From Hyphomicrobium sp. (lineage in GTDB: Bacteria; Pseudomonadota; Alphaproteobacteria; Rhizobiales; Hyphomicrobiaceae): 64,000 nt of DNA. The stretch spans positions 24,318 to 88,317 of the forward strand of contig JANXVY010000027.1 of the NCBI GenBank assembly GCA_025351425.1. Direction: 5' to 3'. The notes beneath the pieces are model-generated. The model saw nothing but the letters and a program-made list of their open reading frames with translations. It searched no databases and was not told the DNA's origin. A program made the position numbers and the translations under genes. The number at the start of each line of letters is the position of its first letter. Position 1 is the stretch's first letter. Shown here piece by piece: positions 8,593 to 16,939 of this stretch.

Positions 8593-9621
8593 TTATTTCT
8601 TTCGAGTACGAGGGATCAGCGTTTTCGCGACGACTGGAACAGGTGGAACGCCTTGCTCCGCTCTCCGTCCCAGCTCTCTCAGCGACGCGTTGATTGCGCT
8701 CTTCCAGGAAGGACCGCGGCGTCTCGCGTCGTCGAGCTCGTCTCGAAGCTCGTCTTCGTCGTGCTCAAGCCGGATATCAATCAGTTCCATGGCCTGCATC
8801 AGGTCCTTTCGCTTCTTCGCGCCCGACGACGGCTTTCTTTGTTGCGCAACGATGAGCTTGTGGATCGCATACCGGACGGGCGTCGGAACGCGGACAAGAA
8901 CGCCGGAACCGTAGAGCGCCACGGCATCCGTGACGACCTCGGCCGCGTACTCCTGATAGCTGAGCGCCTCTGCAGCGCATTTGAGACTGGTGACTTCCAC
9001 CGGCGTTTTACGGCCGCGGCCGTAGCAGGTGAGGATATCAACGCTGAACCCATTCGACGATCTGAAAATTTTCGGCAACTTATCCTCGACGCTCCATACC
9101 GGAGTGAAGGTCGGGTCCGCCCGTTTCAAGGTTGCTTCGATATCTTCATCGCCACTCTTTCCAACAAATTCGGCAACAGAAATATCGATGTCGTTGGTCA
9201 TGAGCGCAGCAGCAGGCAGATAGACCCCGAGCAAACATCCATAAGTTTGATACGCTGCCGTCCCGACCAGAGTAACGCCGCGCTGAAAAAGACCGGCATT
9301 GGCCAAAACTTCGAGGACGCGTCCCAGCACAATCGACGGAGCGGGAACCCGCGCTTGTTTGAGTAGTGAGACCGTAGACCGAGCAGCTTTGGCAAGGGCG
9401 GCCGAGTGTTTTATGCGCTCCGCCTCAGCAAGAACCGAGGGCTCGACGGCCGGTCCAAGATAGCGCTCGATTCGTGAGCCGCCATCCTTGCTGGTCGCGT
9501 AGAGGTATTTGCGACCCTTGACCGTTTTCGTCGCGATCGAACCGGGGCGGGCGTCGAACGTTCCTGCGTTTTGCGCGAGATCTGCGTAGAGCGTCTGGAG
9601 ATTAAGCGGTATCTGCTTCAC
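8593..9621 (-). CDS. Orphan nucleotidyltransferase (NTP_transf_8 / GSU2403-like)
   Basis: This 342-residue protein has an N-terminal segment with the TVKGRKYLYATSKDGGS...RYLGP pattern, then a nucleotidyltransferase core with LVGTAAYQTYG and the acidic motif TNDIDISV, expected to bind metal and nucleotide. Later FSVDILTCYG could hold a third acidic residue. I assign it to the GSU2403-like nucleotidyltransferases by these motifs; substrate and role are unknown. The start is GTG at 9621. Two identical inverted repeats lie just upstream and no antitoxin-like partner gene is adjacent. It is convergent with DUF1223 and 110 bp downstream of the M3 peptidase. Conservation outside the family was not testable here. 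Confidence 0.75.
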   Translation of the reverse strand: MKQIPLNLQTLYADLAQNAGTFDARPGSIATKTVKGRKYLYATSKDGGSRIERYLGPAVEPSVLAEAERIKHSAALAKAARSTVSLLKQARVPAPSIVLGRVLEVLANAGLFQRGVTLVGTAAYQTYGCLLGVYLPAAALMTNDIDISVAEFVGKSGDEDIEATLKRADPTFTPVWSVEDKLPKIFRSSNGFSVDILTCYGRGRKTPVEVTSLKCAAEALSYQEYAAEVVTDAVALYGSGVLVRVPTPVRYAIHKLIVAQQRKPSSGAKKRKDLMQAMELIDIRLEHDEDELRDELDDARRRGPSWKSAINASLRELGRRAEQGVPPVPVVAKTLIPRTRKK

Positions 9622-9631
9622 GAAGCGCCCT

Positions 9632-9663
9632 GTTATCTACACTTTTCATATTATGTAGATAAC
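9632..9663. promoter_or_regulatory. Operator-like inverted repeat, proximal copy
   Basis: Perfect 10-bp arms GTTATCTACA and TGTAGATAAC separated by 12 AT-rich bases, ending 10 bp upstream of the nucleotidyltransferase GTG. The spacer contains a TAATAT that could serve as a -10 element. The same arms and spacing recur at 9690-9721. Confidence 0.75.
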
Positions 9664-9689
9664 TCGACCCACCCGAAACGTCCAGAGGT

Positions 9690-9721
9690 GTTATCTACAT
9701 TTTAATAACAGTGTAGATAAC
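9690..9721. promoter_or_regulatory. Operator-like inverted repeat, distal copy
   Basis: Identical 10-bp arms and 12-bp spacing to the copy at 9632-9663, centred 58 bp away. It lies just past the stop codon of the M3 peptidase, inside the 110-bp gap to the nucleotidyltransferase. Two equal sites spaced this way suggest cooperative repression. Confidence 0.75.
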
Positions 9722-9731
9722 TATCATGCCC

Positions 9732-11783
9732 TCACAAAAACCCGCGCTTCTTGAGCAGGCCCTCGACGTCAGGGGCGCGGCCGCGGAAGGCGACGTAGGC
9801 GTCCAACGGATCGCGCACGTTCCCAGCCGAATAGATATGCTCGCGCAGCTTCCGGGCCACCTTTTGCGAAAAGATATTACCCGTCTCCTCGAACGCTGCG
9901 AACGCGTCCGCATCCATGACTTCCGACCACATGTAGCTGTAGTAGCCGGCCGCATACCCGCCCATGATGTGATTGAAGTGCGCAAGCCGGTGACGAAGCA
10001 CGATTTCGCGGGGCATGCCGATGCGCTTCAGGCACTTGGCTTCGAACTTGCCGGCCTCGAAACCGGAGGCATCCTTGAGCGAATGCAGATCCATGTCGAT
10101 GATCGCCGCCGCGGTATATTCGACCGTCGAAAAGCCCTGATTGAAATTGCGCGCGGCCTTGAGCTTTTCGAGCATGGCCTCGCTCATGGGCTTGCCGGTC
10201 TTGGCGTGCTTCGCGTAGCGCTTCAGCACCTGCGGCTGCGACACCCAATGCTCATACAGCTGAGACGGCAGCTCGACGAAATCGCGCGAAACGTTGGTGC
10301 CCGACAAGGACGGATACGTGACGTCCGACAACATGCCGTGCAGCCCATGCCCGAACTCGTGAAACAGCGTACGGGCATCGTCGAACGACAGCAGCGTCGG
10401 CCCGCCCTCGGCCCCGCGCGCGAAATTCAAGACGTTGACGACGATCGGCCGGATATCGCCCTTGAGCTTATGCTGGTTGTGGTAGGAACTCATCCACGCG
10501 CCCGAGCGCTTGGACGGCCGCGCGAAATAATCGCCCAGGAACAGCGCCATGTGGCGTCCGTCTGCGTCCGTGACATCCCACGCCCGCACGTCTTGGTGAT
10601 AGAGCTTGAGGTCGGTGCGCTCGTTGAAGTGCAGCCCAAACAGCCGCGTGGCGGTATCGAACGCGGCCGCGATCATGGCTTCGAGTTCGAAGTGCTGGCG
10701 CACCTCCTCCTCATTGAGATCGAACCGCGCCGCGCGCTCCTTTTCCGCATAGTAGCGCCAGTCCCACGCGGCGATCTCGAAGTTGCAGCCCTCCTTGGCG
10801 ACCAGCTTCTGCAACGCGTCGCGCTCCTCGTGCGCCTTGGCAATGGCCGCCGGCCACACCCGCCCGAGCAGATCGCGCACGGCGGCCGGCGTCTTCGCCA
10901 TGGTATCGGCGAGCGAATAGCCGGCGAAATTATCGAACCCCATGATGTGCGCAAGTTCCTGCCGCAACTGCGCAATCTCGGCGATGATCGGGCGGTTGTC
11001 GGTGGCGGGGTTCATCTCGCCGCGCTTGATCCAGGCCTTGAAAGCGTCCTCGCGCAAGTCCCGCCTCGTCGAGGACTGCAGAAACCCTTCGACGCTGGAC
11101 CGCGCCAGCGTGATGACGTGTTTGCCGGTAAGGCCCGCATCGCTCGCCGCGCGCGCAGCACTCGCAATCTGCGCCTCAGAGAGCCCGGCAAGGTCGCGCG
11201 GATTGTCGAGCACCATGCGCCAGGACTGCTCGTCGCTGAGCACGTTCTGGGAAAACTGGGTCGTAAGTTCTGCCAGCCGGTTGTTGATTTCGGCGACCCG
11301 CTTCTTGTCGGCCGCCTTCAGCTGCGCGCCCGCCCGCACGAACCACGTATGCATGCGCTCCAACAGCCGCGCCTGTTCATCGTCGAGATCGAGGTCCGCG
11401 CCCCGCGCAAATAGATCGGCGATGCGCTTGAAAAGCTTGGCGTTCAGATAAAGCGCGCTGTAATGCGCCGAAAGCTTGGGCGCAATCGCGCGCTCGATTT
11501 TTTGCAGGGCCGGGCTGGTATTGGCGCCGGTCAAATTGAAAAACACGTCGCACACGCGATTGAGCGCGGTTCCGGAATTTTCGAGCGCCAGCAGCGTGTT
11601 GGCAAACGTCGGCTTGGCCGGGTTCCCGGCGATCGCCTTGATTTCGGCCTTGTGCTCGTTGAGCGCGGCCTTGAACGCGGGACCAAAATGCGCAGGCTCG
11701 ATCTTTGCGAACGGCGCAAGCCCGAACGGCCCCGACCAACGGGCGAGCAGCGGGTTGGGAGCAGACGCAGCGGCAGCGGTCAT
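9732..11783 (-). CDS. dcp: M3 family oligopeptidase (peptidyl-dipeptidase Dcp-like)
   Basis: The 683-residue zinc metallopeptidase of family M3 trims short peptides in the cytosol. The zinc site HEFGH is at 475-479, with the third ligand Glu504 in SRDFVELPSQ. The C-terminal Tyr/Gly-rich substrate loop (GGYAAGYYSYMWSEVMDADAF) is intact. There is no signal peptide. Length and N-terminus (NPLLARWSGPFGLAPFAKIEPAHF) fit Dcp better than oligopeptidase A, though the two are close. The ATG at 11783 follows AAGGAC. Upstream is the candidate RNA gene; downstream is the nucleotidyltransferase. Confidence 0.9.
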   Translation of the reverse strand: MTAAAASAPNPLLARWSGPFGLAPFAKIEPAHFGPAFKAALNEHKAEIKAIAGNPAKPTFANTLLALENSGTALNRVCDVFFNLTGANTSPALQKIERAIAPKLSAHYSALYLNAKLFKRIADLFARGADLDLDDEQARLLERMHTWFVRAGAQLKAADKKRVAEINNRLAELTTQFSQNVLSDEQSWRMVLDNPRDLAGLSEAQIASAARAASDAGLTGKHVITLARSSVEGFLQSSTRRDLREDAFKAWIKRGEMNPATDNRPIIAEIAQLRQELAHIMGFDNFAGYSLADTMAKTPAAVRDLLGRVWPAAIAKAHEERDALQKLVAKEGCNFEIAAWDWRYYAEKERAARFDLNEEEVRQHFELEAMIAAAFDTATRLFGLHFNERTDLKLYHQDVRAWDVTDADGRHMALFLGDYFARPSKRSGAWMSSYHNQHKLKGDIRPIVVNVLNFARGAEGGPTLLSFDDARTLFHEFGHGLHGMLSDVTYPSLSGTNVSRDFVELPSQLYEHWVSQPQVLKRYAKHAKTGKPMSEAMLEKLKAARNFNQGFSTVEYTAAAIIDMDLHSLKDASGFEAGKFEAKCLKRIGMPREIVLRHRLAHFNHIMGGYAAGYYSYMWSEVMDADAFAAFEETGNIFSQKVARKLREHIYSAGNVRDPLDAYVAFRGRAPDVEGLLKKRGFL

Positions 11784-11914
11784 CGAGGTGTCCTTCCAAA
11801 AGGCGGCGCGGATTATACTAGCGATCAGAATGTCTGACCGTCGGTATTACGAGTCCGATGGACCATAAGCGCGAAACGATGAGGGCGTCAGGCACCGGGC
11901 GTCGAAAAGACGCC

Positions 11915-11950
11915 CATAAACAAAAGGACCGGCTCAGACGAGCCGGTCCT
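11915..11950 (-). terminator. Intrinsic terminator of candidate RNA gene
   Basis: An 11-bp stem (AGGACCGGCTC with GAGCCGGTCCT) is followed on the minus strand by TTTTGTTTATG. No minus-strand coding gene lies upstream before 12241, so it should end a non-coding transcript. Confidence 0.75.
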
Positions 11951-11974
11951 CAGGTCTTTGGAGAGAAGAGGGGT

Positions 11975-12070
11975 GTTGCCAAAATGACCCGATCCCGTCG
12001 AAGTAACCCCAGGGGGCTGGGGGGCTGAGAGTTCCAGGGTGTCCTGTTCAGGACCGGGTCAGTTGGCAAC
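11975..12070 (-). ncRNA. Candidate structured small RNA, unassigned
   Basis: Read on the minus strand, GTTGCCAA...TTGGCAAC (8 bp) and TGACCCG...CGGGTCA (7 bp) form a long closing stem. Inside it are a GTCCT-GAAC-AGGAC hairpin and a CCCCAG-CCCC-CTGGGG hairpin, giving a multi-branch fold. A TATTCT -10-like hexamer (12075-12080) lies 4 bp upstream of the closing stem and an intrinsic terminator lies 24 bp downstream. I could not match it confidently to 6S, SRP, tmRNA, RNase P or a known riboswitch. The complementary strand would fold in a similar way, but only the minus strand has the terminator. The rest of the 11784-12241 gap holds a GGGCGTC/GACGCCC hairpin at 11898-11916 and no gene. Confidence 0.55.
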
Positions 12071-12241
12071 GATTAGAATATCAGGGAACTTTGCGGCAGG
12101 ATGCAGGCCCGCTTGCGACATGATTAAGAATTCTTGTCAGGCTTGACATTCAGCCGATAACGCCTCTGCAGCGCGGCAACTAATCCTTGATAAATCCCGC
12201 GGCTCGGACGATCATGACATACGCGTGACAGGGAGGCGCAG

Positions 12242-12643
12242 GTGAGCGATAGCGAACCGATAGCATTTCGTCGTCCACAACCAAGATCAGATGATCCAAG
12301 CCGCACAGCTGGCTTTCACGCCCGCCCGCCCCATCGAGAGACGCCTGCGGTCGTTGCCTTCAACCGCATGGAACTGAACGAGATTTTGAATGTTTACGGC
12401 CGCCGCGTGGCTGCCGGTGATTGGCGCGACTATGCCATTGACATGGGGCGCGAGGCCGCCGTGTTTTCGGTGTTCCGGCGTGCGAGCGAAGTGCCGATCT
12501 ATCGCATCGAAAAGTCGCCGAAACTGGCGCGCAAGCAGGGCGCTTATTCGGTGATTACCGCAACAGGCCTGATCCTGAAGCGCGGCCACGAACTGGCGCG
12601 CGTGCTGTCCGTGTTCGACAAGGGTATGCAGTTGGTCGAGTAG
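12242..12643 (+). CDS. DUF2794 domain protein
   Basis: This 133-residue protein contains the alphaproteobacterial DUF2794 domain: FNRMELNEILNVYGRRVAAGDWRDYAIDMG and the ending RGHELARVLSVFDKG. No function is known for the family. There is no signal peptide or membrane helix, so it is likely cytosolic. The start is GTG at 12242 with GGGAGG about 6 nt upstream. It is convergent with the BAX-inhibitor-like gene. Confidence 0.85.
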   Translation: MSDSEPIAFRRPQPRSDDPSRTAGFHARPPHRETPAVVAFNRMELNEILNVYGRRVAAGDWRDYAIDMGREAAVFSVFRRASEVPIYRIEKSPKLARKQGAYSVITATGLILKRGHELARVLSVFDKGMQLVE

Positions 12644-12654
12644 AAGCGGAAATA

Positions 12655-12682
12655 GAAAAGGCCCTACCGGTTGGCAGGGCCT
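12655..12682 (-). terminator. Intrinsic terminator of the ybhL gene
   Basis: A 7-bp stem (AGGCCCT with AGGGCCT) is followed on the minus strand by TTTTCTATTT, 25 bp after the stop of the gene starting at 13453. Confidence 0.65.
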
Positions 12683-12706
12683 CTACGCACGAATTGCGCA
12701 GTTGTG

Positions 12707-13453
12707 TCAGTCGCGGTCGCCCATGAACTGCAGCAGGTTCATGAAGATGCCGACGAAGTCCTGATACAGCATCAGTGCACCAAAGATCGAAGCCTTGGCC
12801 AGCGCCTCGCCCCGCCCGGCCACGCTGTAGTATTCGTCTTTGATCGCCTGCGTGTCATAAGCCGTGAAGCCGGCAAAGATCAGCAGGCCGATGACGCTGA
12901 TGGCGAAATGCAGCGCCGAAGACTGGACGAACAGCTGGACGATCGACGCCAGGATGATGCCGATCAGGCCCATCCACAAAAACGCGCCCCAGCCCGAAAT
13001 GTCGCGCTTGGTCGTGTAGCCGAAAAGGCTGAGCCCGGCGAAAGCGCCGGCGGTGACGAAGAAGGTGCGGGCGATCGACACCCCCGTGTACTTCATCAAG
13101 ATGAACGAGATCGACGCGCCGACGGCCGCTGCGTAGAGCCAGAACACGCCCTGGGTCCAGGCCGCGCTCATGCGGTGCGAACGAACACCGAGATAGAGGA
13201 CGATAGCCAAGGGCGCGAAGATCAAGACCCACTGCAACGGTGTGCGGTACAGCAGTTGGCCAAGCTCGGTCAGCTTGCCGTTTTGAACGGCGGCCTGATT
13301 CAAGCCGTAAGCAACAAGGCCGGTCAGCGCGACGCCGGCCGACATATAGTTGTAGACGCCGAGCATGTAGCTGCGCAGACCTTGGTCCACAGCAACGCCG
13401 CTGCGCGTTGCCGAGCCGGGACGGGCGTAGGTGTTGTTGTCGAACTGAGCCAT
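12707..13453 (-). CDS. ybhL: Bax inhibitor-1/YccA family membrane protein YbhL
   Basis: The 248-residue protein has about seven hydrophobic helices. It carries the BI-1 family signature in ITAYDTQAIKDEYYSV-like sequence near the C-terminus (FTAYDTQAIKDEY), whose aspartates are implicated in pH-dependent calcium leak in characterised homologues. The soluble N-terminus (AQFDNNTYARPGSATRSGVAVDQGLRSYML) is typical of alphaproteobacterial members. The ATG at 13453 is preceded by a short hairpin in the leader. It has its own terminator, so it is probably monocistronic. Confidence 0.9.
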   Translation of the reverse strand: MAQFDNNTYARPGSATRSGVAVDQGLRSYMLGVYNYMSAGVALTGLVAYGLNQAAVQNGKLTELGQLLYRTPLQWVLIFAPLAIVLYLGVRSHRMSAAWTQGVFWLYAAAVGASISFILMKYTGVSIARTFFVTAGAFAGLSLFGYTTKRDISGWGAFLWMGLIGIILASIVQLFVQSSALHFAISVIGLLIFAGFTAYDTQAIKDEYYSVAGRGEALAKASIFGALMLYQDFVGIFMNLLQFMGDRD

Positions 13454-13500
13454 GGGCGAATATTCCCTGTTTTAACGGGCACTCTGCGCCCGCTGCCAGC
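13454..13500 (-). promoter_or_regulatory. Possible ybhL leader RNA motif
   Basis: Immediately upstream of the ybhL start the minus strand has a CGGGC/GCCCG hairpin (13476-13492) followed by a purine-rich AAACAGGGAAT stretch. A conserved ybhL leader RNA is known in alphaproteobacteria at this position. I call it by position and outline, not by a model match. Confidence 0.4.
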
Positions 13501-13570
13501 GGATATGAGCAGTTTTGACGCCGGTTTCAAGGCATCCGTGCAACAACAGTGATCAATTTGCTTACACCAC

Positions 13571-16165
13571 TCACTCGGACTTGAGATACGGCACCGCCGG
13601 CGCCCGTAATACGGCCCCGGTGCCGATGCCGCCGAACAGCGCCACCAGCGCGAACGCGAGACCCAACGCCTGCGCGACGGCCCACCAGGAGAAGGCAAAC
13701 GGCACGCTCATCACCTGGCTGAGCACGATCTCTGCCGCGATCGCCCCCAGCGCCAGTGCAAACACCGCCGCGATCAGCGCAAGCAGCCCATATTCGATCA
13801 AATGGCTGACGAGAATGCGCCGACGGGTGACGCCGATCGCTTTCAGAATGACCGCATCGAGAATGCGCCGCCGTTGCGCCGTGGCGAGCGCGCCCGCCAG
13901 CACGAGCGCGCCGGAAACGAGCGTAACGCCGCCGGCAACCCGCACCGCTGTCAACACCTTGTCGAGCACGGCGTTGAACTGCGCGATGGCGTCCTTGACG
14001 CGAATGGGTGTCATCGCCGGGAAGGCACGGCCCATGGCCTTGGCGAGCGCGACCTCGGCTTCGAGGGAAGGCGCGCCCGCAAGGTTGATCGTCGCCAACA
14101 GCTTGTAGGGCGCGGCCTGCAAGGTATTGGGTGAGAACACCATGACGAAATTCAGTGCAAGGGTGTCCCACTTTACGTCCCGCAACGATGAAATCCGCGC
14201 GCTGATGTTGCGGCCGAGAACATTAACGGCGACCTGGTCGCCAAGCCCCAGCCCGAGCTTTTTAGCAAGGTCCGCCTCGAACGACACGAGTGGCTCGCCC
14301 GTGTAGCCGGCCGGCCACCACGAGCCCGCAATGACGGTCGAGCCGGCCGGCACCGTTTCCGCAAACGTCAGTCCACGGTCGCCGGTCAGCACCCAGGCCG
14401 CCTCCGGTGAGACCTTCACGTTCTCGACCGGCACGCCTTTGATGGCGACCAGCCGGCCCCGCAACATCGGCGCAACCGAGACAGAACTGCCGGGCGCCTC
14501 GCGAGCGACCAACGCTTCGAACGCCGGCAAGTCGGCCTTGCCCACATCCAGCACGAAATACGCGGGCGCCTGTTGCGGCAGCCGCCCCGTCAGCTCCTCG
14601 ACGAGGCTTGAATCGACCAGCGCCACCGCGACCAGCAGCGACAGGCCAAGCCCGAGAGAAAGCAACACGGACCCGGCAAGCCCACCAGGCGCTGCGATCG
14701 ATCCGATGGCCAGCGCCGCTTCGGGGATGCGGGACCGCGGCAAGCGGCGCAAAAGAAGCGGCACTAACCGGCCAACGCCAAAGAACACCCCGAAAATCAC
14801 CGCTAGTCCGCCGCAAAACGAGAGCGCGACGAGCCGCGCGTCCGACGTCAGCACGGTGAACGCCAGCAGCATAGCGCCGGCACCAACTGTTGCAGCGATC
14901 ACCCGAGCCGGCGGCAGCGTACGGTCGCCCGCCACGTCATCGCGAAACAACACGGACGGCGAAACCTGCGCAGCTCGCCCCAACGGCCACAACGTGAACA
15001 GGAGCGTAACCAGCAGTCCATACAGCACGGCCGTGCTGACGCTGACGGCCGTCACGCCAAACCGCAGCTCGAACGGCAACTTGTCGGCGTAAACCTGCGC
15101 GACCGCGACCGGAATGAGATAGCCGAGCACCAGCCCGATGGCGACGCCGAGAACGGCGACCATCAAGATCTGGGCGAGAAAGATCTGCCCGATCAGCCGA
15201 GCTGGTGCGCCAAGGCTCTTCATGGTGGCGATCACCTTGCGGCGCTTGTCGATGAAAGTTGCGACCGCATTCGCGACCCCGACGCCGCCGACCAGCAGCG
15301 ACGTGAGGCCGATCAGCGTTAGGAACTGACGCAACCGCTCCAGCGTGCGCGTCAACTGGGGCGAGGGATCGAACCGGTCGGCCACCGAAAACCCGGCTTC
15401 GGGCAGATCGCGCTTCAGCTCCGCCCGCAATGCGGCGAGCGCCTCGCGCGTATCACCGCGGCCCTCGGACAGCAGGGCGGCGTAGCGCCACCGGATGAGC
15501 GTTCCCGGCTGAATGAGGCCGGTTTTTTCCAGCGTCGACATTGAGACCAGCACCCGCGGCCCAAACGTCGAGCGGTCGCTGACCCCATCGGGCTCGGACA
15601 CGAGCTTGGCGGCGACGGTCACGCGGGCTTCACCCAGCGCGAGGGAATCTCCGATTTTCAACCCCAACCGTTCCAACAGCACGGGATCGACTGCAGCCAG
15701 TGGTCCCGCCTGAAGCGCCGCAAGCACGTCCGGCGCACCGTCGAATTTCAGCGCACCCGCCAGCGGGTAGGCGCCATCCACGGCCTTGATTTCGGCAAGC
15801 GCTTGTTCAGTTCCATTGACCGTGCGCGCCATGGTTCGCAACGTGGCCGTTTCACTCAGCGGGCCGAGCTTGGTGAGCCACGCCCGCTCCGGCGCGGTTG
15901 CCCGCGCGTGCACCCTCGCGAAGGCGGCGTCGCCGCCCAGCAGCGTGCGGCCCTGGTCGGCCAGGCCGCCGCGTAACGCATCCGACAGCGCGCCGACCGC
16001 GGTGATGACCATGACGCCCAGCGCGATGCAACCGATGAACACCCAGAAATCGGCAAGTCCCGTCTTGAGGTCGCGAAGCGCCAGCCGCCACCATAGCGGC
16101 ACCCGGTGGGCACCCGCCGGCAAGGACCGGGTGGCAACGGCGTTTGGCGTGACAATCCCGCTCAT
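13571..16165 (-). CDS. YbbP-type ABC transporter permease (FtsX family)
   Basis: This 864-residue permease has two FtsX-like domains: helices near residues 35-55, a large periplasmic region, a four-helix cluster around 290-440, and further helices at about 490-520 and the C-terminus. That is the layout of YbbP/MacB-like exporters in which both halves are fused. Its start overlaps the stop of the ATPase gene by four bases, so they form one transporter. In E. coli ybbA-ybbP sit beside tesA, as here. The substrate is unknown; lipid or lipoprotein handling is a common guess for this class. Confidence 0.88.
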   Translation of the reverse strand: MSGIVTPNAVATRSLPAGAHRVPLWWRLALRDLKTGLADFWVFIGCIALGVMVITAVGALSDALRGGLADQGRTLLGGDAAFARVHARATAPERAWLTKLGPLSETATLRTMARTVNGTEQALAEIKAVDGAYPLAGALKFDGAPDVLAALQAGPLAAVDPVLLERLGLKIGDSLALGEARVTVAAKLVSEPDGVSDRSTFGPRVLVSMSTLEKTGLIQPGTLIRWRYAALLSEGRGDTREALAALRAELKRDLPEAGFSVADRFDPSPQLTRTLERLRQFLTLIGLTSLLVGGVGVANAVATFIDKRRKVIATMKSLGAPARLIGQIFLAQILMVAVLGVAIGLVLGYLIPVAVAQVYADKLPFELRFGVTAVSVSTAVLYGLLVTLLFTLWPLGRAAQVSPSVLFRDDVAGDRTLPPARVIAATVGAGAMLLAFTVLTSDARLVALSFCGGLAVIFGVFFGVGRLVPLLLRRLPRSRIPEAALAIGSIAAPGGLAGSVLLSLGLGLSLLVAVALVDSSLVEELTGRLPQQAPAYFVLDVGKADLPAFEALVAREAPGSSVSVAPMLRGRLVAIKGVPVENVKVSPEAAWVLTGDRGLTFAETVPAGSTVIAGSWWPAGYTGEPLVSFEADLAKKLGLGLGDQVAVNVLGRNISARISSLRDVKWDTLALNFVMVFSPNTLQAAPYKLLATINLAGAPSLEAEVALAKAMGRAFPAMTPIRVKDAIAQFNAVLDKVLTAVRVAGGVTLVSGALVLAGALATAQRRRILDAVILKAIGVTRRRILVSHLIEYGLLALIAAVFALALGAIAAEIVLSQVMSVPFAFSWWAVAQALGLAFALVALFGGIGTGAVLRAPAVPYLKSE

Positions 16166-16851
16166 GCGAGAGCCCGCGCGCTGGTCTCGACGATGCGCCC
16201 GTCAGCCATATGGATGGTGCGGTCGCACAGCGCGGCCAGCCGCTCGTCATGCGTGACGAGCACCAGCGTCGCATGCGTTCGCCTCTGAAGCGAAAACAGC
16301 ATGTCAATGACACCTTTGCCGGTCGCCCCATCGAGATTGCCCGTCGGCTCGTCCGCCAGCAGCAGTTTGGGTGAGAGCGCGACCGCACGCGCGAGCGCCA
16401 CGCGCTGCTGCTCGCCGCCCGACAGCTCGGCAGGATAATGCGCGAGCCGGTTGCTGAGACCGACGTCCCCGAGTAGGGCCGCAGCCTTGGTCTCGGCGGC
16501 GGGATCGCCCGCGAATTCGAGCGGCAGCGCGACATTCTCCAGGGCCGTCATGCTGGGCACGAGATGAAAGGCCTGGAACACGATCCCGATGCCCGCTTGC
16601 CGCACACGCGCGCGCTGATCCTCGTTGAGCCCCCGGTAGTCGTGCCCATCGACGACGACGCGGCCGGAGGTGGCGCGCTCGAGCCCCGCAAGGATCATCA
16701 GCAGCGACGTTTTACCCGACCCCGACGGCCCGACGATCGCAAGCGATTGTCCAGCCGGGATGCGCAACGACACATCGCGCAGGATGGCGACCGGCCCGGC
16801 CCTACTGGTGAGCGTGAGGCCGGCATTATCGAGGCTTGCAATCGAGGGCAT
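16162..16851 (-). CDS. YbbA-type ABC transporter ATP-binding protein
   Basis: This 229-residue ATPase has Walker A GPSGSGKT at 41-48, signature LSGGEQQR and Walker [12 protein letters not shown], with the [20 protein letters not shown]-loop of the LolD/MacB/YbbA class. The frame stays open to 16923, but [11 protein letters not shown] at 16851 gives the usual length. It is translationally coupled to the permease downstream and divergent from tesA, 88 bp apart, so the two units probably share a promoter region. Confidence 0.9.
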   Translation of the reverse strand: MPSIASLDNAGLTLTSRAGPVAILRDVSLRIPAGQSLAIVGPSGSGKTSLLMILAGLERATSGRVVVDGHDYRGLNEDQRARVRQAGIGIVFQAFHLVPSMTALENVALPLEFAGDPAAETKAAALLGDVGLSNRLAHYPAELSGGEQQRVALARAVALSPKLLLADEPTGNLDGATGKGVIDMLFSLQRRTHATLVLVTHDERLAALCDRTIHMADGRIVETSARALA

Positions 16852-16939
16852 GGCGGACAGGGAACTCCGAGTGAAGCGCCACGCTTGTGACACAGGGCCG
16901 ATGGTCTTAGCAGAGTTGGACAACGAAGAGGATCGGCGA

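Noticed and set aside
9726..11414. 562-codon plus-strand open frame
   Set aside because: It is antisense to the M3 peptidase with intact catalytic motifs; its His/Arg-rich composition is typical of a shadow frame.
11975..12070. TPP riboswitch-like CTGAGAG on the plus strand
   Set aside because: The rest of the thi-box pattern is missing and the plus-strand gene downstream is not a thiamine gene; the minus-strand terminator favours an independent RNA.
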